A DNA stretch of 64,000 nt from an uncultured Collinsella sp. (GCA_900541695.1 UQKL01000012.1:1-64000), one strand, 5' to 3'. Shown: positions 35,689 to 44,122, counted from the stretch's first letter. The notes: generated by a model from the sequence alone, not told the origin. Program-made: numbers and translations.

Positions 35689-35741
35689 TGGAAAGGGTCC
35701 CTATTCAGATTTCGAAAAAGTTTCCTTTATGAAACAAAAGA

Positions 35742-35772
35742 GGCACCGCAAAGACCATCTCTTTGCGGTGCC
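35742..35772. terminator. Hairpin terminator between HPr and feo
   Basis: GGCACCGCAAAGA (35742-35754) pairs perfectly with 35760-35772. A-rich sequence on its left gives a U-rich tail on the minus strand. It would end the HPr transcript. Confidence 0.75.
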
Positions 35773-35795
35773 TTGTCATACCAATTTATGCAACA

Positions 35796-35812
35796 AAGGG
35801 GACTGTCCCCTT
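35796..35812 (-). terminator. Short palindrome after the HPr gene
   Basis: AAGGGGAC and GTCCCCTT are separated by one base. It is 15 nt past the HPr stop and may add to termination. The same GGGACAGT-type core appears in other small hairpins of the window. Confidence 0.4.
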
Positions 35813-35827
35813 GTCACATTGTTGAGG

Positions 35828-36076
35828 TTAGAGCGAGAGGTTTCTGATCGACGTGACGCAGGAGGCCTCATCCACACCCGAAACGCGGAAGATGATGTTC
35901 TCGCCGCACTCGCCGTAGAGAGCCATGAGGCCCATAACATCGCGGCCATCCGTGTGGCGGTCGCCGATGCTGACCGACACGTCGCTACGATGCTTGGCAA
36001 TGATGTCATAGAGCAGCGCAACCGGGCGGGCATGCAGTCCCAACGGATCTTTAATCGTCTTCGTAAACTCGACCAT
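35828..36076 (-). CDS. HPr family phosphocarrier protein
   Basis: An 82-aa HPr, the small carrier that passes phosphate from enzyme I to sugar-specific PTS permeases. The phosphorylated His15 is in DPLGLHARPV. The position of regulatory Ser46 is Asp here (RDVMGLMAL aligns with KSIMGVMSL of Bacillus HPr). The C-terminal helix is short. GGAGGGG precedes ATG 36076; longer starts up to 36121 have no better ribosome site. No ptsI or PTS permease lies nearby. A role as a Crh-like regulator instead of a PTS carrier is possible but unproven. Confidence 0.88.
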   Translation of the reverse strand: MVEFTKTIKDPLGLHARPVALLYDIIAKHRSDVSVSIGDRHTDGRDVMGLMALYGECGENIIFRVSGVDEASCVTSIRNLSL

Positions 36077-36165
36077 GTCCCCTCCCACGACATCGCACAT
36101 TCGGCCGGCAAACCCAGCCACGTGGTAGTTATTGTACGTTACCGGCGCACCCCCGTCTCACAAAA

Positions 36166-36196
36166 AACGAGGGAAGGCACACGTCCTTCCCTCGTT
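36166..36196 (-). terminator. Terminator of aspS
   Basis: ACGAGGGAAGG (36167-36177) pairs with CCTTCCCTCGT (36185-36195). On the minus strand a run of U follows. It lies 24 nt past the aspS stop. Confidence 0.85.
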
Positions 36197-36219
36197 ACGG
36201 GCAATATGTAGCTGCTCGC

Positions 36220-38007
36220 CTACATCAGGCGCAGGCTGACATCCTTGAGCTGGGCGCCGGAAACGGCACTCGGGGCGCCCGACATGAGGTCGGAGCCGCT
36301 GGCCGTCTTGGGGAACGCCATGACGTCGCGGATGGAGTCGGAGCCGGTGAGCAGCATGCACACGCGGTCCAGGCCCAGGGCGAAGCCGCCCATCGGGGGC
36401 GCACCAAACTTGAGAGCCTCCATGAGGAAGCCGAACTGAGACTCGGCGCGCTCTTCGGTAAAGCCCAGGAGCTTGAGCATGGACATCTGCATCTCGGCGT
36501 TGTGGATACGCATACCGCCGCCACCGGCCTCAAAGCCGTCCATGACAAAGTCGTAGGTGCAAGAACCGGCTGCCAACGGATTGGCCTCGATCTTGGCGAT
36601 GTCGGTCTCGGTCGGCAGGGTGAAGGGCTGGTGCTCGGCAGCGTAAGCCTTGCGGTCCTCGTCCCAGTGGAACAGCGGGAAGTTGACGACCCACAGGAAG
36701 TCGTGGCCCTCGCGCTTGATCTCGAGCGCGTTAGCCATGTGGGAACGCATGCCGCCCAGGATCTCGTCGGAGAGCAGGCGCGGGCCGGCGGCGAACATCA
36801 CAAGGTCGCCGGGCTCGACGTCCATGCGCTCGCGCAGGGCGGCCATCTCCTCGTCCGAGAAGAACTTGACGATGGGGCTGTTGATGGAGCCGTCCTCGCG
36901 GAAGGCGATCCAGGCCAGGCCCTTGGCGCCAAACGTGGAAGCCACGCCGGCAAGCTTATCGATCTTGGCGCGAGCCCAGGCACCGGCGCCCTTGGCGTTG
37001 ATGGCCTTGACGACAGAGCCCTCCTCGTTTGCAGCAGTCGCAAAGACCTTGAACTTGGAGTTGGCAAAGATGTCGGTCAGGTCAACCAGGTGCATGCCGT
37101 AGCGAGTATCGGGCTTGTCGGAGCCATAGGTGTCCATGGCCTCCCAATAGTCCATGCGGCGCAGCGGCGTGGGCATCTCGACACCCATGCGGCCGAAGGC
37201 GTCGGCCAGGACCTCTTCGAGCGCGCTCATGACGTCGTTCTGGTCCACGAAGGACATCTCGATATCGACCTGGGTGAACTCGGGCTGACGGTCGGCACGC
37301 AAGTCCTCGTCGCGGAAGCACTTGGCGACCTGGTAGTAGCGCTCGACGCCACCGACCATAAGCAGCTGCTTCAGGAGCTGCGGGGACTGCGGCAGAGCGT
37401 AGAAGTTGCCCGGCTGGATGCGGCTGGGGACGATGAAGTCGCGGGCGCCCTCGGGCGTGGACTTGAACAGGGAGGGCGTCTCGACCTCCATGAACTCACG
37501 GTTGTGCAGCGCCTCGCGAATGGCAAAGGTAAAGTCGGAGCGCAGCTTGAGGTTGGCCATCATCTCGGGACGACGGAGGTCCAGATAGCGATAACGCAGG
37601 CGGGTGTCCTCGCTGGTCTCGATGCCGTCCTCGATCTGGAACGGCGGGGTGACGGACGTGTTGAGCACCTCGGCGTGGTCGGTCAGGACCTCGATCTCGC
37701 CGGTCGCGAGCTTGGTGTTGGTGGTCTCCTCGCCACGGGCGCGCACGACGCCGTGGATCTTGATGGGCCACTCGGGACGCATGGTCTCGGCGATCTTAAA
37801 GGCATCGCCATCGGAGTGCTCGGGGTCGAAGGTGAGCTGCGTGATACCCTCGCGGTCGCGAAGGTCGCAGAAGATAAGGCCGCCGTGGTCGCGGCGACGG
37901 CTCACCCAACCGGTGAGGGTGACCTCTTCGCCCACGTTCTCGCTGCGAAGCTCGCCGCAGGTACGGGTGTGCATGGAATGCTCGTCGATGGGACGGGTCT
38001 GGCTCAT
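36220..38007 (-). CDS. aspS: Aspartyl-tRNA synthetase
   Basis: Class II aminoacyl-tRNA synthetase that charges tRNA-Asp. It has 595 aa, the bacterial-type length that includes the GAD insert. The N-terminal OB fold reads LTGWVSRRRDHGGLIFCDLRD. Motif 2 is CFRDEDLRADRQPEFTQVDIE. Motif 3 is GGFALGLDRVCMLLTG. AAGGAGG precedes ATG 38007. It is transcribed alone with its own terminator. I could not tell if it is discriminating or also charges tRNA-Asn. Confidence 0.97.
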   Translation of the reverse strand: MSQTRPIDEHSMHTRTCGELRSENVGEEVTLTGWVSRRRDHGGLIFCDLRDREGITQLTFDPEHSDGDAFKIAETMRPEWPIKIHGVVRARGEETTNTKLATGEIEVLTDHAEVLNTSVTPPFQIEDGIETSEDTRLRYRYLDLRRPEMMANLKLRSDFTFAIREALHNREFMEVETPSLFKSTPEGARDFIVPSRIQPGNFYALPQSPQLLKQLLMVGGVERYYQVAKCFRDEDLRADRQPEFTQVDIEMSFVDQNDVMSALEEVLADAFGRMGVEMPTPLRRMDYWEAMDTYGSDKPDTRYGMHLVDLTDIFANSKFKVFATAANEEGSVVKAINAKGAGAWARAKIDKLAGVASTFGAKGLAWIAFREDGSINSPIVKFFSDEEMAALRERMDVEPGDLVMFAAGPRLLSDEILGGMRSHMANALEIKREGHDFLWVVNFPLFHWDEDRKAYAAEHQPFTLPTETDIAKIEANPLAAGSCTYDFVMDGFEAGGGGMRIHNAEMQMSMLKLLGFTEERAESQFGFLMEALKFGAPPMGGFALGLDRVCMLLTGSDSIRDVMAFPKTASGSDLMSGAPSAVSGAQLKDVSLRLM

Positions 38008-38263
38008 ACCAGTGATCCTCCTTTATGGATCTGTGCCGCCCCGTGTCGTTCCGGGCGGCGTCGTACAGATTTGCCCGGCCTGCGTAAACCGCGCAGCCAG
38101 ACATGGCGTTCTATCTTATCGCACCTGTGTCGATGTGCCGCGGAAAAGTAGCTCCTGCCCAAAGACTTGACGGAGACGAAACAATTGACGCGCCGCGGCA
38201 CCCGCCCGCGCTCGTCACGTGCGACAATGTGCCCCAATACAACTGCACTCGGAAAGGCCCGTC

Positions 38264-38899
38264 ATGACCGCACACCTCATCGTTATGGATATCGACTCCA
38301 CGCTCATCAACCAGGAGGTCATCGACCTGTTGGGCGAGGAGGCCGGCGTAGGCGAGCAGGTGGCACAGATCACTGAGCGCGCCATGCGCGGCGAGCTTGA
38401 CTTTAAGCAGGCACTCGAGGAGCGCGTGGGGCTGCTCGCCGGCCTGGACGAGAGCGTGTTCGAGCGCACCTTTGAGCGTGTGACGTTTACCCCCGGCGCG
38501 CTGGAGCTTGTGCGCTCGGCGCACAGCAAGGGCTGGAAGGTCGGCGTGGTAAGCGGCGGCTTTCACGAGGTCGCCGACAAGATCGTGACCGCCGCGGGCA
38601 TCGATTTTTGCCTGGCTAACCGCCTGGAGGTCGTGGACGGCAAGCTCACGGGTAAGCTGGCGGCAGACATCGTGACCAAGGAGTCCAAGCTTATCCAGCT
38701 GTTGGACTGGACAGTTGAGTGCGGCGTCGACATAGCCCATACGGTCGCAATCGGCGACGGGGCAAACGACATCCCCATGATCCAGGCCGCAGGCACGGGC
38801 ATCGCATTTTGCGCCAAGCCCAAGACGCGCGAGGCGGCCCCGTTTGCCATCGACGAGCGCAACCTGATGCTCGCCATGGACATCATCCTGCGCGACTAG
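38264..38899 (+). CDS. serB: Phosphoserine phosphatase (SerB-like)
   Basis: Last enzyme of serine synthesis, removing phosphate from phosphoserine. It has 211 aa, the short form without an ACT domain. HAD motif I is MDIDSTLI with Asp9 and Asp11. Motif II lies in KVGVVSGGFHEVAD. Motif IV is AIGDGANDIPMI. GGAAAGG precedes ATG 38264. It is divergent from aspS with a 256-nt gap. Other serine genes are not adjacent, so substrate specificity rests on motif likeness. Confidence 0.88.
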   Translation: MTAHLIVMDIDSTLINQEVIDLLGEEAGVGEQVAQITERAMRGELDFKQALEERVGLLAGLDESVFERTFERVTFTPGALELVRSAHSKGWKVGVVSGGFHEVADKIVTAAGIDFCLANRLEVVDGKLTGKLAADIVTKESKLIQLLDWTVECGVDIAHTVAIGDGANDIPMIQAAGTGIAFCAKPKTREAAPFAIDERNLMLAMDIILRD

Positions 38900-38935
38900 T
38901 CAATCCATCTAACAATTGAATCAGTCTGTCCTATA

Positions 38936-38990
38936 GTTTCCGAACAATTTTGTCTTAGTGTTCGGAAACATACCCTTTGAGTGCTAGACT
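38936..38990 (+). promoter_or_regulatory. Promoter/operator of the larB-larC operon
   Basis: Perfect 11-bp arms GTTTCCGAACA (38936-38946) and TGTTCGGAAAC (38959-38969) enclose 12 nt. A -10-like TAGACT lies at 38985-38990, so the right arm covers the -35 position and no good -35 box exists. This fits an activator site. The nearby TetR regulator or an unseen LarR-like protein could bind. Confidence 0.55.
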
Positions 38991-39013
38991 TTGCGCCGTC
39001 GAAGGGAACATAT

Positions 39014-39796
39014 ATGGATAAGCGAGATCTTGAGCAGCTGCTGAGCGACGTTGCCGGCGGATCAGTCACCCCTGCCGACGCCCTCACGCGCATCCAGACG
39101 GCTCCGACCGCCGATTTGGGCTTTGCGCAGCTCGATCTTTCGCGCGGAGTGCGCCAGGGAGCCGGCGAGGTTGTCTACGGTGCCGGTAAAACCGCCGAGC
39201 AGATTGCCGCCATTATCGAAGCGCTGCGCGATGCCGGCCAGGAGCGCATCCTAGTCACACGCTTGGATGCCGAAAAAGCCGCACGCACCACGGAGCTTCT
39301 TGGCAACGACATCGACCTGGGATATATCCCGGACGCCCAGCTCGCCCTGGTGGGTGGCAAGCCCTCCCCCACCGGCAACGGACACATCGTCGTCGCCTGC
39401 GCCGGCACGAGCGACCTGCCCGTCGCCGAAGAGGCGGCACTGACGGCCGAGTTCTACGGCAACGAGGTCGATCGCCTCTACGACGTGGGTGTCGCCGGCC
39501 TGCACCGCCTGCTCGCTCATGCTGAGGAACTTGCCCAGGCGCAGGTGGTCATCGCCATCGCCGGCATGGAAGGCGCCCTGGCGAGCGTCATCGGAGGCCT
39601 TGTGAGCTGTCCGGTCATCGCCGTCCCCACCAGCGTGGGCTATGGCGCGAACTTTGGCGGCGTGGCCGCACTGCTCGCCATGCTCAACTCCTGCGCCAGC
39701 GGCGTTTCGGTCGTCAACATCGACAACGGCTTCGGCGCCGCCTACCAGGCAAGTCTTATCAATCATCTGAGCGCTGGTACGCCCTGCGCCCGTTAA
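39014..39796 (+). CDS. larB: LarB, pyridinium-3,5-biscarboxylate mononucleotide synthase (nickel-pincer cofactor synthesis)
   Basis: First enzyme of nickel-pincer nucleotide synthesis. It carboxylates nicotinic acid adenine dinucleotide and hydrolyses its phosphoanhydride. It has 260 aa, the LarB length. The C-terminal PurE/AIRC-like domain reads IVVACAGTSDLPVAEEAA, GLHRLL, and SCPVIAVPTSVGYGANFGG. GAAGGGA precedes ATG 39014. It is followed 10 nt later by larC. The third synthesis enzyme LarE is not in the window, so it must be elsewhere. Confidence 0.95.
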   Translation: MDKRDLEQLLSDVAGGSVTPADALTRIQTAPTADLGFAQLDLSRGVRQGAGEVVYGAGKTAEQIAAIIEALRDAGQERILVTRLDAEKAARTTELLGNDIDLGYIPDAQLALVGGKPSPTGNGHIVVACAGTSDLPVAEEAALTAEFYGNEVDRLYDVGVAGLHRLLAHAEELAQAQVVIAIAGMEGALASVIGGLVSCPVIAVPTSVGYGANFGGVAALLAMLNSCASGVSVVNIDNGFGAAYQASLINHLSAGTPCAR

Positions 39797-39806
39797 GGAG
39801 CATTCC

Positions 39807-40715
39807 ATGTCCAATCATCAGCACACGCTTATCATCGATGGCACCTCGGGCATCAGCGGTGACATGACCGTCGCGGCCCTGCTCGACCTGGGCGCCAGCG
39901 AGGAGCATCTGCGCGAGCAGCTCGCCACGCTTCCGGTCGACGGCTTTGAGATTGCCATTACACGCGTAAACAAGCATGGCATCGACGCCTGCGACTTTGA
40001 CGTTCAGCTGGCAGAGGAGCTCGAGAACCACGACCACGACATGGCCTGGCTCTACGGCAACGAAGCGGGCACCGAGCACACACATGAGCATGAGCACCAC
40101 CATCATGATCATGGTGAGCACGAGCACCGCCATGAGCACGCACATGACCACGACCACGACCACGAGGGTCACCATCACGCCCACCACCATCACCACCGCT
40201 CTTTGGCCGATGTCACGACGATCATCGACGGCTCGCAGCTGAGCGATGGCGCCAAGCGTCGTGCGCTCGCCATCTTTACCGCGCTCGCCGCCGCCGAGGC
40301 CAAAGCACACGGCAAAACGCCCGAGACCGTCATGTTCCACGAGGTGGGCGCCGTCGACTCTATCGTCGACGTCTGCTCTGTCGCCATCTGCCTCGATGAC
40401 CTGGGTATTGAGGACATCGTGGTTGAGTCGCTCTCCGAGGGTCACGGTACCATCCACTGCGCCCACGGCCTTATGCCCATCCCGGTGCCCGCCGTCGTCA
40501 ACCTATGCCAAGCAGGCAATATCGCCCTCACGCCCGCACCAGTCGCCGGCGAGCTCGTGACGCCCACGGGCGCCGCCATCGTCGCCGCACTGCGCACGTC
40601 CGAGCACCTGCCGGCCCGCTACCGCATCGAGGCCGTCGGCTACGGCGCCGGTAAGCGCCCCTACGAGGGTTGCTCCGGTACGCTTCGCTGCCTGCTCGTT
40701 CACGCGGACGCATAA
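39807..40715 (+). CDS. larC: LarC, nickel-insertion protein, first half only (LarC1)
   Basis: Nickel-inserting cyclometallase for the lactate-racemase cofactor. Core segments are IIDGTSGISGDMTVAALLDL (10-29), MFHEVGAVDSIVDV, HCAHGLMPIPVPAVV, and GELVTPTGAAI. Residues 91-130 are a His-rich insert with 24 His of 40, a probable Ni2+ store. At 302 aa it ends shortly after YGAGKRPYEG with TAA. Full LarC proteins are about 400-420 aa. In lactobacilli larC1 and larC2 are joined by a frameshift, but here the next gene, 2 nt later, is a TetR regulator. LarC2 is therefore missing at this site. Confidence 0.9.
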   Translation: MSNHQHTLIIDGTSGISGDMTVAALLDLGASEEHLREQLATLPVDGFEIAITRVNKHGIDACDFDVQLAEELENHDHDMAWLYGNEAGTEHTHEHEHHHHDHGEHEHRHEHAHDHDHDHEGHHHAHHHHHRSLADVTTIIDGSQLSDGAKRRALAIFTALAAAEAKAHGKTPETVMFHEVGAVDSIVDVCSVAICLDDLGIEDIVVESLSEGHGTIHCAHGLMPIPVPAVVNLCQAGNIALTPAPVAGELVTPTGAAIVAALRTSEHLPARYRIEAVGYGAGKRPYEGCSGTLRCLLVHADA

Positions 40716-40717
40716 CC

Positions 40718-41257
40718 ATGGATGCTCGCAAGGCAAAAAGCCGCGCTGCCATCGTTGCGGCGTTCTCCGAGCTGCTGCGCGAAGAGGACTACGGCAAGAT
40801 CACCGTCGGCGACATCATCGCTCGCGCCCATGTGGGTCGGGCCACGTTCTACGGCCTCTTCAAGAGCAAAGATGACCTATTGTCCGAGCTCGTGAGCGAC
40901 ATCTGCACCCACGCCCTCGATGACGATGGCGCACCGCTCGACGACCCACTCGTGCAGGTCGAGCATATTCTCAACAATCTATGGGAACGTCGCCAGGGCG
41001 TCCGAGCGCTGGTGGCCGGCGCCGGCTCACGCGTCTTCGCCGACTGCTTACGCAAGACCATCATGTCACGAGCAGCCGAAACCGTGCCCGTCGACCCCTC
41101 AGGCCCCGCCGGCACCATGGACCGCAGCTTCCTACTACACCACATAGCCTCAAGCTTCGTAGCCACCGTCCAATGGTGGGCCTGGCACAACTTCCAAGCA
41201 GATAAGACCGAAGTAGCCAAAGACTACCTATCAGCCATAAAACCCCTCTTCAACTAA
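40718..41257 (+). CDS. TetR/AcrR family transcriptional regulator
   Basis: A 179-aa regulator. The N-terminal HTH (SRAAIVAAFSELLREEDYGK, then GDIIARAHVGRATFYGLF) is typical TetR, including the Y/F of helix 3. The C-terminal ligand-binding domain is short and includes WAWHNF. The ATG at 40718 follows the larC stop by 2 nt, so it is cotranscribed with larBC. It may control the lar genes in response to lactate or nickel, in place of the Crp-like LarR of lactobacilli. It is convergent with larD, separated by a nested hairpin. Confidence 0.9.
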   Translation: MDARKAKSRAAIVAAFSELLREEDYGKITVGDIIARAHVGRATFYGLFKSKDDLLSELVSDICTHALDDDGAPLDDPLVQVEHILNNLWERRQGVRALVAGAGSRVFADCLRKTIMSRAAETVPVDPSGPAGTMDRSFLLHHIASSFVATVQWWAWHNFQADKTEVAKDYLSAIKPLFN

Positions 41258-41559
41258 GTAAGAAGCTCATCCCAAAGCATCGCCCCAACCCAAGCCGCCA
41301 CGCATCCCAAAGTGTCATTCGCGCTTCAACATCCATACCAGCAACAAGCCCCTCCCATCCAAATTCAGATATATGTTGGGTTGCTTGTACGAACGCAACA
41401 AAGACCCCGCAGCTGTCCGCATGGGGTAACTTCCCAGCGCATTCCGCAGGACGCAAGAAGCCCCCGCCGCACGAAGTGCGCAGCGGGGGCTTCTTGCATG
41501 TCCGAGGACGCGCTGGGAAGTTACCCCATGCGGCCAGCGGACAACTATGTAGCCTCGGA
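41258..41559. other. 302-nt convergent gap between tetR and larD
   Basis: The left 150 nt show no gene that I trust. The right part is almost filled by the nested double hairpin at 41417-41533, which probably terminates both converging transcripts. Confidence 0.6.
41417..41533. repeat. Hairpin repeat family 5 (nested double hairpin), copy 1
   Basis: The outer arms at 41417-41440 and 41510-41533 are 24 nt and perfectly complementary. The inner arms at 41453-41467 and 41483-41497 are 15 nt and perfect (GCAAGAAGCCCCCGC and its complement). Between arms lie ATTCCGCAGGAC on the left and TCCGAGGAC on the right. The second full copy at 44124-44250 has different outer arms but the same joining pieces and AAGCCCCC inner arm. 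Confidence 0.85.
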
Positions 41560-42291
41560 CTAGAACATGCCCAAGAAACCGTGCACAAACAGTGCGGCCA
41601 GAGCGGCACCGACAAACGGAGCGATGCCAGGAACAAGCAGGCCGTACTTCCAGTTGTTGTCGGCCTTGTTCTTGATCGGCAGCACCTGATAGGCCATGCG
41701 AGGACCAAGGTCACGAGCCTGGTTCATGGCGAAGCCGGTGATGCCGCCCATGCCCATGCCAACGGCCCAGACAATCAGGCCGACGCAGATGGCGAGCAAC
41801 AGAACGTTCTCACCGGCGCGGCTAGCGGCGGCAAGGATGGCACTGATGAACACAAAGGTGCAGATAGCCTCGCAGAAGAAGTTGCGGGCATAGTTCGTAC
41901 CCTCGGTGGTGGGGTTGGTCGAGAAGATGTTGCGCTGGGCAATGGGGTCGACGACGCCCTCGGAAGCCTTGAACTCATCGGCATACATAAACCAAGCGAT
42001 CACGGCACCCACAAAGCCGCCGAGCATATCGGAGAGCATGAAGGGAATGCAGTTGCCCCACGGCACCAGGCCGACGATGCACTGGGCAAGCACCATGGCG
42101 GGGTTCATGCACACGGCGCCGCCAAAGACAAACAGGCAGACCGAGATGCCAAAAGACCAGGTGGTGATGGCAAACATGTGGCCGGAGCCCTGATACTTGG
42201 TGCCCTTGAGCACGGTATCGCAGTGCACGCCCACGCCAAAGACGATCATGAGGGCCGTCGCGCCGAATTCGCAGAGGAGTTTGGTAAGCAT
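41560..42291 (-). CDS. larD: LarD-like aquaporin/glycerol-facilitator family channel
   Basis: A 243-aa MIP-family channel with six membrane helices, the usual size; LarD carries lactic acid across the membrane. The first pore motif is intact (NPA at 63-65). The second reads NQA at 190-192 in GFAMNQARDLGPR, where the family has NPARD. The Arg of the selectivity filter is retained. ATG 42291 has an AAGG-type ribosome site. It follows larA by 49 nt, and that neighbour supports a lactate role rather than glycerol. Confidence 0.88.
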   Translation of the reverse strand: MLTKLLCEFGATALMIVFGVGVHCDTVLKGTKYQGSGHMFAITTWSFGISVCLFVFGGAVCMNPAMVLAQCIVGLVPWGNCIPFMLSDMLGGFVGAVIAWFMYADEFKASEGVVDPIAQRNIFSTNPTTEGTNYARNFFCEAICTFVFISAILAAASRAGENVLLLAICVGLIVWAVGMGMGGITGFAMNQARDLGPRMAYQVLPIKNKADNNWKYGLLVPGIAPFVGAALAALFVHGFLGMF

Positions 42292-42340
42292 AAAACCTTA
42301 TCTTTCTTGTCGGTTATAAACGATTCGTTTAAGCCACGCG

Positions 42341-43618
42341 CTAGTGCTGCGCAACGACAACGCCCAAGCCATCGGGAATAACGGCAACCTTGGCATCGGC
42401 ACCCTTCATCTCAAAGGCGAGCTTGAGCGCCTCCTCGATAGTGTTGACCGGCGTCATGTGCATATCCTTGAGCATCTGGTAATCGCACAGGTCGGTGACC
42501 ATAATCACAGGGTGATGCGCCAGGATGCGGGCAAAGATCTGGCTCGTCCACTGGTCGGGCAGGGTCTCGTCCTTGGGACGATCGATGCAGGCACGCTCAA
42601 ACTCTGCCGGATCGTTGTCGGCGATGTTGTGATAGAAGCCCTCGCCGCCGTGACCGTCGGCACAACCGGCGACGTCGATGATCACGCCGCCCTCGGGAAG
42701 CGTGGCCTCGGCAGCGCACATGCCCTTCACGGCCTGATAGATGTTCTGATCGAGGGGGTAACCACCGTTGGTGGTGATGGCAATCTCGCACTCGACGGGC
42801 TCAACGCCGGCAAGGCTCTTCACGAACTCGCAGCCGGCCTCGTGCGCCTTGTGGATGTCGCCGGCAAAGGAGCCGATGACCTCGTGCTTGCCGTTGAGCA
42901 CCACGTTCAGCACAAAGGCGAGGTGGGCCATCTCGGCGGCGGCAAACATGTCCTCGCTCACGTGGTTATGGCACAGGTTGCCGGCACGCGAGTGGGAATC
43001 ATTCACAAACTGACCGTTGTGGTTGTACATGATGGTCTTGTAGCTGGCGATGCCAGGCAGGACGGACTTGCGGCTACCAGAGAAACCGGCAAAGAAGTGC
43101 GGCTCAATAAAGCCCTCGGCAAGCAGCAGATCGCAATCGGCAGCAATCTTGTTGATAATGCACTCGCCACCAGAAGGCAGGGTGCCGATCTTTTTCATCA
43201 TGCTGTCGTCAGTCGCGACGTGCATAACGATTTCCTCGTTGGCAACGATCTCCTCGCCATATTTGTTGACGAGCTCCTCGTGCGTCGACGGACGGTGCAT
43301 ACCCGTAGCAACCAGAATGCGCACACGGGCCTCGGGCGCAGCGGAATGGATGTGATGCAGCAGAATAGGCATCGTCACACGCGAGGGAACGGGACGCGTA
43401 TGATCGGAGCTAATGATGACAATATCCTTCTTGCCAGCACAAAGCTCCTCGAGCGAAGGCGAGCCATAAGGGTTGGCAAGCGACTCCTCTACCAGCTCTT
43501 CCTGCGATTTCGTAGTCTTAAACTCGTTTTGGTGACCTTCCATCACACCCGCGAAGTTCTTATCCTCGAGTTCCAGATGCAACGTCTTGTGGTCAAACGG
43601 CAGTTCACATTCAAACAA
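42341..43618 (-). CDS. larA: Nickel-pincer-dependent lactate racemase
   Basis: Interconverts D- and L-lactate using a nickel-pincer nucleotide linked to a lysine. With a TTG start at 43618 the protein is 425 aa. Residues His108 (TGMHRPSTHEE), His174 (EPHFFAGF), Lys184 (SGSRKSVLPGI) and His200 (MYNHNGQF) then fall at exactly the positions known in the Lactiplantibacillus plantarum enzyme, which supports this unusual start. GGAAGAGGG lies just upstream; no ATG is close. It lies upstream of larD on the minus strand, convergent with larB-larC-tetR. Confidence 0.95.
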   Translation of the reverse strand: MFECELPFDHKTLHLELEDKNFAGVMEGHQNEFKTTKSQEELVEESLANPYGSPSLEELCAGKKDIVIISSDHTRPVPSRVTMPILLHHIHSAAPEARVRILVATGMHRPSTHEELVNKYGEEIVANEEIVMHVATDDSMMKKIGTLPSGGECIINKIAADCDLLLAEGFIEPHFFAGFSGSRKSVLPGIASYKTIMYNHNGQFVNDSHSRAGNLCHNHVSEDMFAAAEMAHLAFVLNVVLNGKHEVIGSFAGDIHKAHEAGCEFVKSLAGVEPVECEIAITTNGGYPLDQNIYQAVKGMCAAEATLPEGGVIIDVAGCADGHGGEGFYHNIADNDPAEFERACIDRPKDETLPDQWTSQIFARILAHHPVIMVTDLCDYQMLKDMHMTPVNTIEEALKLAFEMKGADAKVAVIPDGLGVVVAQH

Positions 43619-43822
43619 TGACGAGCGCCCTCTTCCTTTCAACTGACACACTAGATAAACCGTTGGAAGGATACGCCGCTCACCGAAAAACACCACCGTC
43701 CACCGACTCATTAACACAACGTTCATATTTGACCCACAACAAAACGGCCGCGACCCCAAACGGGACTACGGCCGGAACAGTCGTAAGGCGAGAAGCGCCA
43801 AATGCGCCACCAGGATAGACCC

Positions 43823-44122
43823 CCTCCAAAACGCGCGAAGCGCGCCATTCTTCTCCTCAACTTTAATCCCTGAAGACCGAGGACGAAGGGACCCGACGGG
43901 TTTCCCTCTGAATGCATTCCGCAGCACAAAGCCCTTTCCAAACGCGCGAAGCGCGTCATTATTCCCCCAGCAGTAATCCACTGAAGACCGGACATCGCAG
44001 GGCCCGCCATTAGTTTACTTTTAGGCACACTCCGCAGGACGCAGAAGCCCTCGCCGCACTCCGCATCAGGCGCGAAGCGCGCCTAATTCTCTTCAGCCCC
44101 AATCCCTGAAGAACGAGGACGA
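43823..44122. repeat. Degenerate repeat block related to family 5
   Basis: Three units start with a GCGCGAAGCGCG palindrome, at about 43832, 43943 and 44071. After each comes AATCC-x-TGAAGA-x-CG, and CCGCAG-x-AC with AAGCCC. In units 1 and 3 a GGGACCCGAYGGGTTTCCC stretch (43888 and 44124) precedes the CCGCAG piece. The units are about 110-130 nt and diverged, as if the mobile hairpin was repeatedly copied into the same place. Confidence 0.65.

Noticed and set aside
40072..40200. Apparent tandem DNA repeat of CAT/CAC/GAC/GAG units
   Set aside because: It is the codon bias of the His/Asp/Glu-rich insert of LarC, not a satellite or CRISPR array.
40690..40760. Programmed frameshift joining larC1 to a larC2
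   Set aside because: The sequence after the larC stop encodes a TetR protein from its second codon on; no frame continues with LarC2-like residues.
41250..41714. 154-codon minus-strand frame across the tetR/larD gap
   Set aside because: It runs through both arms of the nested hairpin and into the larD end in the wrong frame. A 28-codon subframe from 41336 has a GGAGGGG ahead of it, but it overlaps tetR and has no known relative.
43723..44028. 101-codon minus-strand frame with repeated peptide pieces
   Set aside because: The peptide repetition comes from the degenerate repeat units; no start site or domain supports a gene.
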